From Dokdonella sp. (GTDB lineage: Bacteria > Pseudomonadota > Gammaproteobacteria > Xanthomonadales > Rhodanobacteraceae), in contig NZ_JAGIAG010000006.1 of the NCBI RefSeq assembly GCF_017744955.1, positions 1 through 64,000 of the forward strand: a stretch of DNA of 64,000 nucleotides. Direction: 5' to 3'. This document shows, piece by piece, positions 17,697 to 28,224 of the stretch. The first letter of the stretch is position 1; every line of letters begins with the position of its first letter. A model generated the notes under the pieces. The model was not told the DNA's origin. It did no database searches and saw only the letters and a program-made list of their open reading frames with translations. The position numbers and the translations under genes were made by a program.

Positions 17697-20093
17697 ATGA
17701 TTTCCCTGCAAGATGTCCGCTTCGCCCTGCGCAGCCTGCGCGCACACGCCGGCACGATGAGCTTCGCGACCTTGACCCTGGCCTGCGGACTCGCCGCGGC
17801 GCTGGCGATCCTCGCCGTCGTCGACACCCTGCTGCTGCGCGCGCTGCCGTACCCGAATGCCGGGCGCATCGTCGAAATGAAGGAACTGGCCGACGACGGC
17901 CACGCGATGAACTTCGCCAAGCCCAACTACGACGACCTCGTCGCCAACGTGTCCGCCTTCGAGGCGACCTCGTTCTACGGCGCCTGGCCGGACACCATCG
18001 GCAAGGACAGCGAAGCGATGCGCGCCACCGTCGTATCCAGCGGCGACGGGTTCTTCAAGACGTTCGGCGCGCAGCCGCAGCTCGGCCGCGTCTACGCCGC
18101 CGGCGAGCGCGAGCGCGTCGCGGTGATCAGCCACGCGCTGTGGCAGAGCCTGTTCGGCGGACGCGACGACGCGCTCGGCGCGCGCCTCGACGTCGCCGGC
18201 GAACCGTACAGCGTGATCGGCGTGATGCCGGCCGGCTTCGGCTTCCCCGAAGACGCGGCGGTGTGGACGCCGTACACGCAGACCGACTTCGGTCCTTCGC
18301 GCACCGCGCACAACTGGAAGGCGGTCGGCCTGCTGCGCTCGGCCGATGCGCTGGGCGAGGCGCGCACCGCGGCGAACACGCTGGCGACGCGGCTGAAGCA
18401 GCAGTACGGCGACCAGACCAACGCCGTCGCGTTCGACGTCGTGCCGCTGGCACAGGCGATCGCGGCGCCGGTGCGCACGCCCCTGCTGGTGCTCGCCGGC
18501 GGTTCGCTGATCCTGCTGCTGATCGCGGTCAGCAACGCGTTCAACCTGCTGCTCGCGCTGGCCGCCGCGCGCGGCCGCGAGTTCGCCGTGCGCAGCGCGC
18601 TCGGCGCGAGCCGCTGGCGCCTGCGCCGGCAGGCGTTCCTGGAAAGCCTGCTGCTGTCCGCCGCCGCCACCGTGATCGGCCTGCTGCTGGCGTTCGCGGC
18701 GATCCGCGTGCTGGTGCAGCTCGCCGGCAGCACGCTGCCGCGCGCGGCGGAGATCGGCCTTTCGCCGGGCACGCTGGCGGCCGCGGCGGGCGGCGCGCTG
18801 CTGATCGCGTTGGTGCTGAGCTTCACGCAGACCGGCGGCGGTTCGGCGCTGGCGCAGCGGCTGCGCGAATCCGGTCGCGGCCAGACCGACGGTCGCCAGC
18901 ATCTGTGGACGCGCAGCGGACTGCTCGTCGCGCAGACCGCGCTGACCACCGCGCTGCTGGTCGGCGCCGGCCTGCTCACGCGCAGCTTCCTCGGTCTGCT
19001 GGCGGTGAATCCGGGCTTCGACCTCGACGGCGCCGTCGACGTACGGCTGTCCTTCCCCGGTACGCGCGACGCGGCGCAGGACGCCGCCGCGGTCCGCCGC
19101 ATCACCACGATCATGGAAGAAATCACGCATCTGTCCGGGGTCAGCACGGTCGGCGGCGTCAACGCGCTGCCGCTGACCCAGGACGGCGCCAACGGCGCGT
19201 TCTGGGACGCCGGCGTGACCGAGATCAACGGCGCCATGCCGCCGCAGCTCGGCTACGCCGAATTCCGCATCGCCACCGCCGACTACTTCGGCGCCGCCGG
19301 CATCCGTCTGCTGCGCGGCCGCAGCTTCGACAGCCGCGATCGCGCCGACGGCGAGCACGTCGCGGTGATCAGCGAGGCGGTCGCGCGCCAGACCTGGCCG
19401 GACCGCGATCCGATCGGCCAGCGCATCCAGTACGGCAACATGGACGGCGACGTGCGTCCGCTGACCGTGATCGGCGTGGTCGGCGACGTGCGCGAGAGCC
19501 GCCTCGAGCGCGCGCCGACGGGCGCGGTCTACGTGAACTTCGAACAGCGCCCGAAGGCGCTCGGCGACTTCGACCTGGTGGTGCGCACCAGCGTGCCGCT
19601 CGGCGCGATGCTGGCGCCGCTGCGCACCCTGCTCGACCGCGACGCGGCGGACCTGCCGCATTCGCTGCGGCCGCTGGCGGAGCTGCGCGTGCAGGCGACC
19701 CAGCAACGGCGCTTCAACCTGGTCCTGCTCGGCAGTTTCTCGCTGGTCGCGCTGATGCTGGCGAGCAGCGGCCTGTACGGCCTGATGGCCTTCGTCGTCG
19801 GCCGCCGCGAGAACGAGTTCGCGCTGCGCCAGGCGCTCGGCGCGAGCCGGCGCAGCATCGCGCAGCTGGTGCTCGGCAGCGGCCTGCGCACCGGTGGTCT
19901 CGGCATCGCGCTCGGTCTGGTGCTGTCGCTGGCCGGCACGCAGCTGCTGCGCGGCCTGCTCTACGGCGTGCCGACACACGATCCGCTGACCCTGCTCGGC
20001 GTCAGTGCGCTGCTGTTCGCGACGATCCTGCTCGCCTGCCTGATGCCGGCGCGGCGCGCGTGCGCGGTCGCTCCGCGCGAGGCGCTGGCGTGA
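17697..20093 (+). CDS. MacB/FtsX-type ABC permease 6 of 10
   Basis: A 798-residue ADOP-type permease. ATG 17697 is preferred to an in-frame ATG at 17553, whose extra 48 residues are Arg/Pro-rich and unlike the family. Helix 1 is LTLACGLAAALAILAVVDTL followed by LLRALPYPNAGRIVEM. FtsX domain 1 has LILLLIAVSNAFNLLLALAA with [15 protein letters not shown]. The C-terminal domain has LMLASSGLYGLMAFVVGRR and NEFALRQALGASRRS. The end (PREALA) is a few residues shorter than in the paralogues. It follows the 180-base gap and may start a second transcript. Confidence 0.88.
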   Translation: MISLQDVRFALRSLRAHAGTMSFATLTLACGLAAALAILAVVDTLLLRALPYPNAGRIVEMKELADDGHAMNFAKPNYDDLVANVSAFEATSFYGAWPDTIGKDSEAMRATVVSSGDGFFKTFGAQPQLGRVYAAGERERVAVISHALWQSLFGGRDDALGARLDVAGEPYSVIGVMPAGFGFPEDAAVWTPYTQTDFGPSRTAHNWKAVGLLRSADALGEARTAANTLATRLKQQYGDQTNAVAFDVVPLAQAIAAPVRTPLLVLAGGSLILLLIAVSNAFNLLLALAAARGREFAVRSALGASRWRLRRQAFLESLLLSAAATVIGLLLAFAAIRVLVQLAGSTLPRAAEIGLSPGTLAAAAGGALLIALVLSFTQTGGGSALAQRLRESGRGQTDGRQHLWTRSGLLVAQTALTTALLVGAGLLTRSFLGLLAVNPGFDLDGAVDVRLSFPGTRDAAQDAAAVRRITTIMEEITHLSGVSTVGGVNALPLTQDGANGAFWDAGVTEINGAMPPQLGYAEFRIATADYFGAAGIRLLRGRSFDSRDRADGEHVAVISEAVARQTWPDRDPIGQRIQYGNMDGDVRPLTVIGVVGDVRESRLERAPTGAVYVNFEQRPKALGDFDLVVRTSVPLGAMLAPLRTLLDRDAADLPHSLRPLAELRVQATQQRRFNLVLLGSFSLVALMLASSGLYGLMAFVVGRRENEFALRQALGASRRSIAQLVLGSGLRTGGLGIALGLVLSLAGTQLLRGLLYGVPTHDPLTLLGVSALLFATILLACLMPARRACAVAPREALA

Positions 20094-20220
20094 CTCGTGC
20101 GATCGTCCTCGATCGCCGCGACTCGGGCGGGCCATGGCGAGTTCGCCCGGCGATGGCTGCGGAAGGACCAACGTCGGCCATCCAATGGCCGCACTTCTCA
20201 TTTGACGCGGAGAAGCACCG

Positions 20221-22638
20221 ATGACGAACTGGTTCGATGAACTCCGCCGCAGCGCGCGCAGCCTGTTGCGCCGACCGGGATTCGCGCTGCTCGCCGGCGC
20301 GACGCTCGCGCTCGGCATCGGTGCCGGCACGGCGGTGTTCGCGCTGATCGACGCGGTGCTGCTGGCGCCGCCGCCGTATCCACAGGCGGAGCGGATCGCC
20401 GTGGTCGGCAAGGGCGACGGGCATCCATGGTCGTCGATCTCGCCGCAGCAGTATCAGCAGCTCGACGCCGTCGACGGCATCGAACGCTTCGGCGCGGTGT
20501 TCGCGCCGAAGGACGTCAACGTCGCCGGCAGCGGCGATCCGGAACTGGTCACCGCATGGCCGGTGGACGCGGGCCTGCTGCCGACGCTCGGCGTCGCGCC
20601 GGCGCTCGGACGCAATTTCTCCGCCGAAGAGGATCGCCCGAACGGCGCGCGCGCGGCGATCCTCGGCCACGCGTTCTGGCAGCGCCATTTCGCCGCCGAT
20701 GCGAACGTGATCGGCCGCAGCGTGCTGATCGACGGCGTGGCGACGCCGATCGTCGGCGTGCTGCCGCCGGCGTTCCGCCTGCAAGGCACGCCGGACGTCC
20801 TGCTGCCGCTGGCGCTGCCGGCGTCGAGCCAGGATCGCGCCACCAATCTGGTGGTGATCGCGCGCCTCGGCACCGGCGCGACCGTGGCGGCGGCCGGCGC
20901 GGCGATCGACGCGCGCCTGCAGTCGCGCGCCGCGGAACTCGGTTTCGCCCACGCGTCGTGGCGGCCGCGGTTCTCGGCGACGCCGCTGGCGCAGGACCTG
21001 AGCGCGACGGCACGGCCGGTATTGCTGCTGTTCGTCGCCTGCGCCGCCTGCGTGCTGCTGCTGGTCGCGGTGAATCTGTCCAACCTGATGCTGCTGCGCG
21101 CGCTCGCGCGCGGACGCGACGGCGCGGTGCGCTCGGCGCTCGGTGCCTCCGCCGGACAACTCGCGCTGCCGGCCCTCGGCGAAGGCCTGGCGATCGGTTT
21201 CTCCGGTGCGCTCGGCGGCCTCGCCCTCGCCGCCGCCGCGCTGCACCTCGCGCGCGCGTGGCTGCCGCCGGACTGGATCGGCGCTCGAACCAGCCTGATC
21301 GGCGCCAGCGCCGTCGCCTTCGCGTTCGCGGCGGCGATCGCGGTCGCCCTGATCGCCGCCGCGTTCGGCGTCTGGCGCGGGCGTGGCGCCGGCGCGGCGC
21401 GCGAACTCGCCGCCGGCACGCGCTCCGGCCCGAGTGCCGGTTCGCAGCGCTTCAGCCGCGCGCTGGTGGTCGCCCAGGCCAGCCTGGCGACCCTGCTGCT
21501 CGCCACCTCGGCCCTGCTGGCCCATTCGCTGTGGAAGCTCTCGCGCGTCGACCTCGGCTTCGACGCGCGCGGCGTGCTCACCTTCCGCCTGAATCCCGCG
21601 CCCGCGCTGTATCCGGACACCGCCGCCGTGCAGCGCCTGGCCGAGCGTCTGCTCGAGCGGCTGCGCGCGGAGCCGGGCGTGCGCGACATCGCATTGACGA
21701 CGGGCCTGCCGATCGGCTCCCAGTTCAATGTCTCCGCTCGCCTGCCCGACGGCAGCCCGGCGCCGGAAGCGCCGCAGTACGGCGCGGTCAGTGCCGGCTC
21801 GTTCGCCACCTTCGGCATCCCGCTGGTCGCCGGTCGCGACTTCGTCGAGGCCGACCGCGCCGGCGCCGAGCCCGTCGCCATCGTCAACGCGGCGTTCGCG
21901 CGGCAGTACCTCGGCGGCGATGCGCTCGGAAAGTCGATCAAAGTGGAAGACGGCGAGGACATGCCGATGCCGACGATGCGCATCGTCGGCGTCGTCGGCG
22001 ACGTGCACAAGTTCGGCCCGCAGGAAGACGCGCCGCCGACCTACTACGCGCCGCTGGCGCAGGTTCCCGACGGCTTCTTCGGCCTGGTGCGCCAGTTCGT
22101 GCCGCTGAACGTGGCCGTGCGCGTCGACGGCGAACCGGCCGCCTACGCCGAGCGCATGCGCGCGGCGCTGCGCGAGATCGACGCGCGCCAAGGCGTGGCC
22201 GGCCTGCGCCTGCTGGAGCGCGACGTCGCCGACGCCACCGCCGTGCAACGCGCCAACGCCGCGCTGACCAGCCTGTTCGCCACGCTCGCCCTGCTGCTCG
22301 CCGGCATCGGTCTGTACTCGGTGACCGCCGTCGCGGTCGCCGCGCGCCAGCGCGAGTTCGGCGTGCGCGCCGCGCTCGGCGCCGCGCCGTCGCGGCTGCT
22401 GCGCGGCGTGCTCGGCGCCGGCTTGCGCGACGTCGGCATCGGTCTCGCCATCGGCCTGGCCGTCGCGATCGTCGCCGGGCGCCTGCTGCAGGGCTTCCTG
22501 TTCGGCGTCGACGCGACCGATCCGCTGGCGCTGTCGGCGACGCTGTGCGCGCTGCTGCTCGCCGGCCTCGGCGCCACCGCGCTGCCGGCGCTGCGCGCCG
22601 CGCGCGTCGATCCGATGCAGGCACTGCGCAACGAATGA
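20221..22638 (+). CDS. MacB/FtsX-type ABC permease 7 of 10
   Basis: An 805-residue ADOP-type permease with ATG at 20221, preceded by GGAG 10 bases upstream. Helix 1 has [20 protein letters not shown] and [15 protein letters not shown]. FtsX domain 1 has [20 protein letters not shown] with [13 protein letters not shown]. The C-terminal domain has [20 protein letters not shown] and [15 protein letters not shown]. It ends in the family tail ([14 protein letters not shown]). A 127-base gap upstream contains a GGCCAT-CCAAT-GGCC dyad of unknown meaning; the next permease starts only 19 bases downstream. Confidence 0.89.
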   Translation: MTNWFDELRRSARSLLRRPGFALLAGATLALGIGAGTAVFALIDAVLLAPPPYPQAERIAVVGKGDGHPWSSISPQQYQQLDAVDGIERFGAVFAPKDVNVAGSGDPELVTAWPVDAGLLPTLGVAPALGRNFSAEEDRPNGARAAILGHAFWQRHFAADANVIGRSVLIDGVATPIVGVLPPAFRLQGTPDVLLPLALPASSQDRATNLVVIARLGTGATVAAAGAAIDARLQSRAAELGFAHASWRPRFSATPLAQDLSATARPVLLLFVACAACVLLLVAVNLSNLMLLRALARGRDGAVRSALGASAGQLALPALGEGLAIGFSGALGGLALAAAALHLARAWLPPDWIGARTSLIGASAVAFAFAAAIAVALIAAAFGVWRGRGAGAARELAAGTRSGPSAGSQRFSRALVVAQASLATLLLATSALLAHSLWKLSRVDLGFDARGVLTFRLNPAPALYPDTAAVQRLAERLLERLRAEPGVRDIALTTGLPIGSQFNVSARLPDGSPAPEAPQYGAVSAGSFATFGIPLVAGRDFVEADRAGAEPVAIVNAAFARQYLGGDALGKSIKVEDGEDMPMPTMRIVGVVGDVHKFGPQEDAPPTYYAPLAQVPDGFFGLVRQFVPLNVAVRVDGEPAAYAERMRAALREIDARQGVAGLRLLERDVADATAVQRANAALTSLFATLALLLAGIGLYSVTAVAVAARQREFGVRAALGAAPSRLLRGVLGAGLRDVGIGLAIGLAVAIVAGRLLQGFLFGVDATDPLALSATLCALLLAGLGATALPALRAARVDPMQALRNE

Positions 22639-22657
22639 GCGTCGACCGGGAGCGCCG

Positions 22658-25048
22658 ATGAACCTCGCCCAGATTCTCCGCCGGCACGCACGTGCCCCCG
22701 CCTTCACGCTGATCGCGCTGCTGCTGGTCGGCGTGGCCGTCGCGATCAACGCGACCACCTTCGGCGCGCTCCACGCGGTGCGCTGGAAGGCGCTGCCGTT
22801 CGCCGACGGCGATCGATTGGTGGAGCTGAAGGTCGAGATGTCGAAGGTCGGATTCCAGTTCGGCCTGGCCGACCGTTTCCGCGACGCGCTGCTCGCCGGA
22901 CGCGCGCCGTTCGACGGCGTGCTCGGCACGACACCGCAGGCGGTGTCGCGCTATCTGGCCGACGACGGCACGCCGTGGCAGGTCTCGCGCGTGACGCCGG
23001 ACTTCACCCAGTTGCTCGGCGTGGCGCCGGCGCTCGGGCGCGCGTTCGCGGCCGACGACGCCAAGGGTGAGGCGGCAAGCGTGGCGCTGCTCTCGGACGC
23101 GGCCTGGCGTTCCCGCTTCGCCGCCGATCCGGCGGTGGTCGGCCGCACGCTGCGCTTCGGCGGCGCGAACTACACGATCGCCGGCGTCATGCCGGCGGGC
23201 TTCGCCTTTCCCGATCGCCGCGCGGACGCGTGGATCCCGCTGGTCTGGTCGGCGCAGGAGCGCCAGGCTCACGCGCAATCGTTCCTCGGCGAACTGTCGG
23301 TCATCGCGCGGCTCGCACCCGGCGCCAGCATCGCGCAGGCGCGCGAACGGCTCGGCGCCCTGCTCGCTCAGGACGAGAAGCTTGCGCCGAAATTCAAGGA
23401 CGACGACCCGCAGCCGCGCGTGACGCCGCTGCGCGACCGCTACGCCGGCACCGCGCGCACGCTCGACCTGATGCAGCTCGCCGCGCTGATCCTGCTCGCC
23501 GCGGTGGTCGCCAGCGTGGTCAACCTGATGTTCGACCGCGTGCTCGCGCGTGCGCGCACGCAGGCGATCCGCCGCGCGCTCGGCGCCAGCGACATGGCGA
23601 TCGCGATCGACGCGGCCGTCGACCTCGCCTTGCCGCTGCTCGGCGGCCTGCTCGCGGGACTCGCGTTCGCGCCGTTCGGGCTGCGACTGCTGCAAGGCCT
23701 TGCCTTGTTGCCTCCGTCTCTTCCGCAGGGCGGCGAACTCGGCGCCGCCGCCGTCGGCGCCGGCTTGGTCGTGGTCCTGCTGGTGCTCGCCGCGTCGCTC
23801 GCCGCGCTGCCTTCGCGCCGCGCGCCGCACCGCGCCGCGCAGCGCCACGCCGACGGCCTCGGCCGCGCGCGCAAGGCGATGCTGGTCGCGCAGGTGACGC
23901 TGGCCACCGCGATGATGGGCAGCGTCGTGCTGCTCGCGCGCAGCGCCGTCAACGTGCTCGACGTCGACCGCGGCTTCGATGGCCGCGGCGTGCTGATGAC
24001 CTCGATCGACGCGCTCGACGTGGCCGGCGCGCGCCAGCGCGGCGAGACGCCGAAGGCGAGCGGCGAAGGTTTCGCGCTCGACGTGGAAGCGCTGCGCGCC
24101 GACGTCGCCGGCCTGCCCGGCGTGCGCCACGCCGCGGTGGCCGCGATGCCGCCGTTCTCGGGGCTGGATTCCAGCGGCGTGTTCGGCCTTCCCGGACTGA
24201 CGGACAAGCAGCACGCACGCGAGCGCGAAGTCGGCCGCGGCTTCTTCTCGGCAATGGGTATCGATTTCCTCGCCGGCGAGGATTTCCGCGTCGACGGCGA
24301 GCCGGCCACCGCCGTCGTCGACGAGCGCTTCGTCGCGCGCTATCTCGGCGCGGAGAACCCGCTCGGCGCGCGCATCGACCTGACCGACGAGCAAGGCGAG
24401 CTGCATCCCGCACGCATCGTCGGCGTGGTGCGCGCGGTCAAGAACGGCAGCCTCGAGGAGAGCGAGGCGTTGCCGATGATCTATCGCTCGATGTCGCCGC
24501 AGTGGTCGAACTTCTGGCTGGTCACGCGCGGCGGCGGCGCTGATCCCGCGACGCTGGCGACCGCCGTGCGCGAGCGCGTGCTGACGCACTTCCCGCACGC
24601 GCGCATCGGCGTGAACGCGGCGCTGGACGACCTGGTCAGCGACAGCCTCGCCGACCGCCGTCACCTGCTGGCGGCGATCGGCGGCTTCGCGCTCGCCGCG
24701 CTGGCGCTCGCGGCGGTCGGACTGGCCGCCGTGCTCGCCTTCGCCGTGCGGCGCCGCACCGCCGAACTCGGCGTACGCATGGCGCTCGGCGCGACGCCGG
24801 CGCGCGTGCGCGCTCTGGTGCTGCGCCAGGGCGGCGCATTGATCGTCTGCGGCCTGCTGCTCGGCACCAGCCTCGGCCTCGCTCTGGCGCGCCTGCTCGC
24901 CGACCGGTTGTTCGGCATCGGCTATGCCGACGCGGCCAGCTGGAGCATCGCGCTGGCGCTCGTCGCGGCGGTCGCGCTGGGCACCTGCTGGCTGCCGGCG
25001 CGCCGCGCCGCCGCGACCGATCCGATCGAGGCGCTGCGGCATGAGTGA
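22658..25048 (+). CDS. MacB/FtsX-type ABC permease 8 of 10
   Basis: A 796-residue member that departs from the others in helix 1 (LIALLLVGVAVAINATTFGA, lacking the LxLGIG signature) and in the following turn (WKALPFADGDRLVEL). FtsX domain 1 has VVASVVNLMFDRVLARARTQ and AIRRALGASDMA. The C-terminal domain has LALAAVGLAAVLAFAVRRR and AELGVRMALGATPAR. Several Cys/Asn positions in the first FtsX core are replaced by Val. The ATG at 22658 follows permease 7 by 19 bases with GGGAG as ribosome site, so the two are probably translationally coupled. Confidence 0.87.
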   Translation: MNLAQILRRHARAPAFTLIALLLVGVAVAINATTFGALHAVRWKALPFADGDRLVELKVEMSKVGFQFGLADRFRDALLAGRAPFDGVLGTTPQAVSRYLADDGTPWQVSRVTPDFTQLLGVAPALGRAFAADDAKGEAASVALLSDAAWRSRFAADPAVVGRTLRFGGANYTIAGVMPAGFAFPDRRADAWIPLVWSAQERQAHAQSFLGELSVIARLAPGASIAQARERLGALLAQDEKLAPKFKDDDPQPRVTPLRDRYAGTARTLDLMQLAALILLAAVVASVVNLMFDRVLARARTQAIRRALGASDMAIAIDAAVDLALPLLGGLLAGLAFAPFGLRLLQGLALLPPSLPQGGELGAAAVGAGLVVVLLVLAASLAALPSRRAPHRAAQRHADGLGRARKAMLVAQVTLATAMMGSVVLLARSAVNVLDVDRGFDGRGVLMTSIDALDVAGARQRGETPKASGEGFALDVEALRADVAGLPGVRHAAVAAMPPFSGLDSSGVFGLPGLTDKQHAREREVGRGFFSAMGIDFLAGEDFRVDGEPATAVVDERFVARYLGAENPLGARIDLTDEQGELHPARIVGVVRAVKNGSLEESEALPMIYRSMSPQWSNFWLVTRGGGADPATLATAVRERVLTHFPHARIGVNAALDDLVSDSLADRRHLLAAIGGFALAALALAAVGLAAVLAFAVRRRTAELGVRMALGATPARVRALVLRQGGALIVCGLLLGTSLGLALARLLADRLFGIGYADAASWSIALALVAAVALGTCWLPARRAAATDPIEALRHE

Positions 25049-25099
25049 GCCCTCGACCGAACCGGCACCTTTCGACTTCCGTTTCCTTCCGGACCTGCC

Positions 25100-27517
25100 A
25101 TGACTTCATTCGACCTCCGCCACGTCCTGCGCCGCCTGCTGCACGCGCCCGGCTTCAGCGCGGTTTCCGTGCTGCTGCTCGGGCTCGCCTTCGCGGCGTT
25201 CGCCTGTGTCGCCAGCGTGGTTCACGGCCTGCTGCTGAAGCCGCTGCCGTTTCCGCAGGCGGATCGTCTGGTGACGGTGGAATCGCGCGTGCTCGGCATT
25301 CCGTTCGACGTCGGGCTGTCGACGCCGCTGCGCGAGGAGATCGCCGCCCACGCACGCGGCATCGACGGCATCGCGGCGTACCGCACGAGCAGCGTGGTGC
25401 AGCGCGACGACGGCGGCCGCCGCATCGGCTCGCTGGACACCGCGCTGGTCGAGCCGGGCCTGTTCGGCCTGCTCGGCGCGCAGCCGGCGCTGGGGCGCCT
25501 GTTCGTCGCCGAGGACGCCGCCGCGGGCGCGGCCGGCAGCGTGGTGCTGTCCTGGGACGAATGGCAGCAGCGCTACGGCGGCGCCGCGGACGCGGTCGGC
25601 CGCACGCTGCGGCTGGAAGACCGCGACTACCGCGTGGTCGGCGTGCTGCCGAAGGGTTTCGTCTTCCCGGCCGGCGACACGCGGCTGTGGTTGCCGCTCG
25701 CCTTCAGCGCCGAAGAACGCGCGCGCACGCGCGCCGGCAACTTCGACGGCACGCTGGCGATCGCGCGGCTGCGCGACGGCAGCGAACGCACGGCGACCGC
25801 CGACGAGCTCAACAACCTCGCCCGGGCGATACCGGAACTCGACGGCGCCTTCGGCGGCAGCTTCACGCTGCGCGTGGAGCCGCTGCGCTCGCTGTGGACC
25901 GGCGAGCGCCGCGACGCGCTGCTGCTGATGCTGCTGGCGGTGGCGATGGTGTGGCTGGTCACCGCGGCCAACGTCACCAACCTGTTCCTCGCGCGCGCGC
26001 TGGAGCGCCGCCACGAGAGCGCGCTGACCGCGGCGCTCGGCGCGACGCCGTGGCGCCGGGCGCGCACGGCGGTGACCGAGGCGGCCATGCTGTGCCTGGC
26101 CGGCGCCGCGCTCGGCTGCGCGCTGCTGCCGGCCGGGCTCGCCCTGCTGCGGCATTTCGATCTGCTGCCGACCGGCACGCCGCAGGCGATCGGCATCGAC
26201 CCGCCGACCGTGCTGCTACTGATCGCGCTCGCCGCCTTGCTGTGTGCCGCGCTCGCCTTCGCCGGGCTGTCGGTGCAGCGCGGCAACCTCAACGACATGA
26301 TCCGCCGCGGCGGCTCGCGCCAGACCGCGAGCGGCGCCGCGCGCACCGCGCGCAAGTCACTGGTCGTCGCGCAGGTGGCGCTGACGGTCGCGCTACTGTT
26401 CGGCATCGGCGTGCTGCTGCGCAGCTCGCAGAACCTGCTCGCCGAGGATGTCGGCTTCCGCCGCGACCACCTGCTCTACGTCAGCCTCTACGACCTGGTC
26501 CCGTCCGGCGCGACGCCGGAGCTGCGCACCACGCGCCTGACCGAACTGGCCGAGCGCACGCGCGCGCTGCCCGGCGTGGCCGCCGCCGGCCTCGGCAGCA
26601 TGATTCCGTTCGGCTCCAGCATCGCGACGACGAACTACACGCCGCCCGGCCAGGACGACATCAAGGACAAGCCGATCGGCTACGACCAGAAGGTCGACGC
26701 CGGCTACTTCGCCGCGCTCGGCATCCCGCTGCTGCGCGGCCGCGGTTTCGACGCCGACGAGGTGCGCACGAAGGCGCCGGTCGCCGTCGTCGACGAGACG
26801 TTCGTCAAGCGGCACTTCGGCGAGGCCGATCCGCTCGGCAAGCACTTCAAGGTCGGCGCCGGCGCCGACCTGCCGGACCGCGAAGTCACCATCGTCGGCG
26901 TGGTGCCGACGCTGAAGCAGCGCTCGCTCGACGAAGTCGCCGACCGGCCTGCCGTCTACCAGCCCGATCCGGCGCCGCCCTATGCCGCGCTGGCCGTGCG
27001 CACGACGGTCGATCCGTCCGCGCTGGTCGCGCCGTTGAAGACGCTCGGCGCGGACATCGCGCCGCAGGAATCGATCGGCCCGATCGTCACGCTCGGCGAG
27101 CGCATCGCCGGCACGCTGAAGGACCGCACGCGCCTGAACGACCTGCTCGGCCTGCTCGGCTCGGTCGCGCTGCTGCTCGCCGCGGTCGGGCTGTACGCCG
27201 TGCTCGCCTACGCGGTGCGCCAGCGCACCGCCGAGTTCGGCGTGCGCATGGCGCTCGGCGCGCGCGCGTCGAACGTGCGCGGCCTGGTGCTCGGCCAGGG
27301 CCTCGTGCTGGTCGGCGCCGGAATCGCGCTCGGCCTTCCGCTCGCCTGGGCGTTCGCGCGGATGCTGTCCAGCCGCCTGTATCGCGTCGGCGCGTTCGAC
27401 CTCTCCACGCTCGCGGCGGTCGCCGCGGCGCTGGTCGCGGTCGGCCTGCTCGCCTGCTGGTGGCCCGCGCGGCGTGCGGCGCGCGTCGATCCTCTGGTCG
27501 CCCTGCGCGACGAATGA
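25100..27517 (+). CDS. MacB/FtsX-type ABC permease 9 of 10
   Basis: An 805-residue ADOP-type permease. Helix 1 is VLLLGLAFAAFACVASVVHG followed by LLLKPLPFPQADRLVTV. FtsX domain 1 has MVWLVTAANVTNLFLARALE with ESALTAALGATPWRR. The C-terminal domain has ALLLAAVGLYAVLAYAVRQR and AEFGVRMALGARASN. It shares with permease 8 the C-terminal pattern xRQRTAEFGVRMALGA / RRRTAELGVRMALGA, so the two look like a related pair. The second ATPase gene begins 26 bases after its stop, making it a candidate partner of that ATPase together with permease 10. Confidence 0.89.
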   Translation: MTSFDLRHVLRRLLHAPGFSAVSVLLLGLAFAAFACVASVVHGLLLKPLPFPQADRLVTVESRVLGIPFDVGLSTPLREEIAAHARGIDGIAAYRTSSVVQRDDGGRRIGSLDTALVEPGLFGLLGAQPALGRLFVAEDAAAGAAGSVVLSWDEWQQRYGGAADAVGRTLRLEDRDYRVVGVLPKGFVFPAGDTRLWLPLAFSAEERARTRAGNFDGTLAIARLRDGSERTATADELNNLARAIPELDGAFGGSFTLRVEPLRSLWTGERRDALLLMLLAVAMVWLVTAANVTNLFLARALERRHESALTAALGATPWRRARTAVTEAAMLCLAGAALGCALLPAGLALLRHFDLLPTGTPQAIGIDPPTVLLLIALAALLCAALAFAGLSVQRGNLNDMIRRGGSRQTASGAARTARKSLVVAQVALTVALLFGIGVLLRSSQNLLAEDVGFRRDHLLYVSLYDLVPSGATPELRTTRLTELAERTRALPGVAAAGLGSMIPFGSSIATTNYTPPGQDDIKDKPIGYDQKVDAGYFAALGIPLLRGRGFDADEVRTKAPVAVVDETFVKRHFGEADPLGKHFKVGAGADLPDREVTIVGVVPTLKQRSLDEVADRPAVYQPDPAPPYAALAVRTTVDPSALVAPLKTLGADIAPQESIGPIVTLGERIAGTLKDRTRLNDLLGLLGSVALLLAAVGLYAVLAYAVRQRTAEFGVRMALGARASNVRGLVLGQGLVLVGAGIALGLPLAWAFARMLSSRLYRVGAFDLSTLAAVAAALVAVGLLACWWPARRAARVDPLVALRDE

Positions 27518-27543
27518 ACCTGACCACTCCTCCGGAACCTTCC

Positions 27544-28224
27544 ATGATCCGTCTCGAAAACGTCGAAAAATCCTTCCCGCTCGCCGGCGGCCGCACCTGG
27601 GTGCTGCGCAACATCGGCCTGGACATCGCCGAGGGCGAATTCGTCAGCGTGATGGGCCCGTCCGGCGCCGGCAAGAGTTCGCTCTTGAACGTGCTCGGCA
27701 TGATGGACCACGACTGGCAAGGCAGCTACGCGTTCGACGACGTGAAGGTCGAGACGCTCAACGCCAAGCAGCGCCAGGCGCTGCAGCGCGAGAAGATCGG
27801 CTTCATCTTCCAGCACTACCACCTGATCGACGATCTGAAGGTGTGGGAGAACCTCGACCTGCCGTTGCAGTATCGCGACGTGCCGGCGAAGGAGCGCTCC
27901 GCGCGCGTCGCCGACCTGCTCGATCGCTTCCAGATCGTCGGCAAGAAGGACCTGTTCCCGAGCCAGCTGTCCGGCGGCCAGCAGCAGCTGGTCGCGGTGG
28001 CGCGCGCGGTCATCACGCGTCCGCGCCTGCTGCTCGCCGACGAACCGACCGGCGCGCTGCACTCCACCCAGGCGCGCACGATCATGGACCTGCTGCACGA
28101 GCTCAATCGCGACGGCATGACGATCGTGCAGGTCACCCACAACGAGCCGTTCGCGCGCGAAGCGCAGCGCGTCGTGCGCCTGGCGGACGGCTGGATCGAC
28201 GGCGGCAGCGGGAGCGCCGGATGA
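27544..28224 (+). CDS. MacB/LolD-type ABC ATPase with altered D-loop (second of two)
   Basis: A 226-residue nucleotide-binding subunit. Walker A GPSGAGKSS, Q-loop FIFQHYHLIDDL, signature LSGGQQQLVAVARAV, Walker B LLLADEPTG and H-loop VTHNEPFA are present, so ATP binding and hydrolysis look possible. Two positions differ from the first ATPase. The D-loop reads ALHS instead of NLDS (His for Asp), and the residue after LSGGQQQ is Leu instead of Arg. Both lie at the dimer interface, which hints at a modified cycle or obligate heterodimer formation with the intact ATPase at 4469; this is inference. The stop overlaps the start of permease 10 (ATGA). Confidence 0.9.
   Translation: MIRLENVEKSFPLAGGRTWVLRNIGLDIAEGEFVSVMGPSGAGKSSLLNVLGMMDHDWQGSYAFDDVKVETLNAKQRQALQREKIGFIFQHYHLIDDLKVWENLDLPLQYRDVPAKERSARVADLLDRFQIVGKKDLFPSQLSGGQQQLVAVARAVITRPRLLLADEPTGALHSTQARTIMDLLHELNRDGMTIVQVTHNEPFAREAQRVVRLADGWIDGGSGSAG

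Noticed and set aside
20094..20220. Possible promoter between permeases 6 and 7
   Set aside because: A GGCCAT/ATGGCC dyad is visible but no -35/-10 or sigma-54 box could be recognised.
13815..20411. A 2198-codon open frame on the minus strand opposite the permease genes
   Set aside because: It is an antisense shadow of several permease genes, produced by very high GC third positions; its translation is Arg/Ala/Gln/His-rich without domains, and the plus-strand genes are clear.
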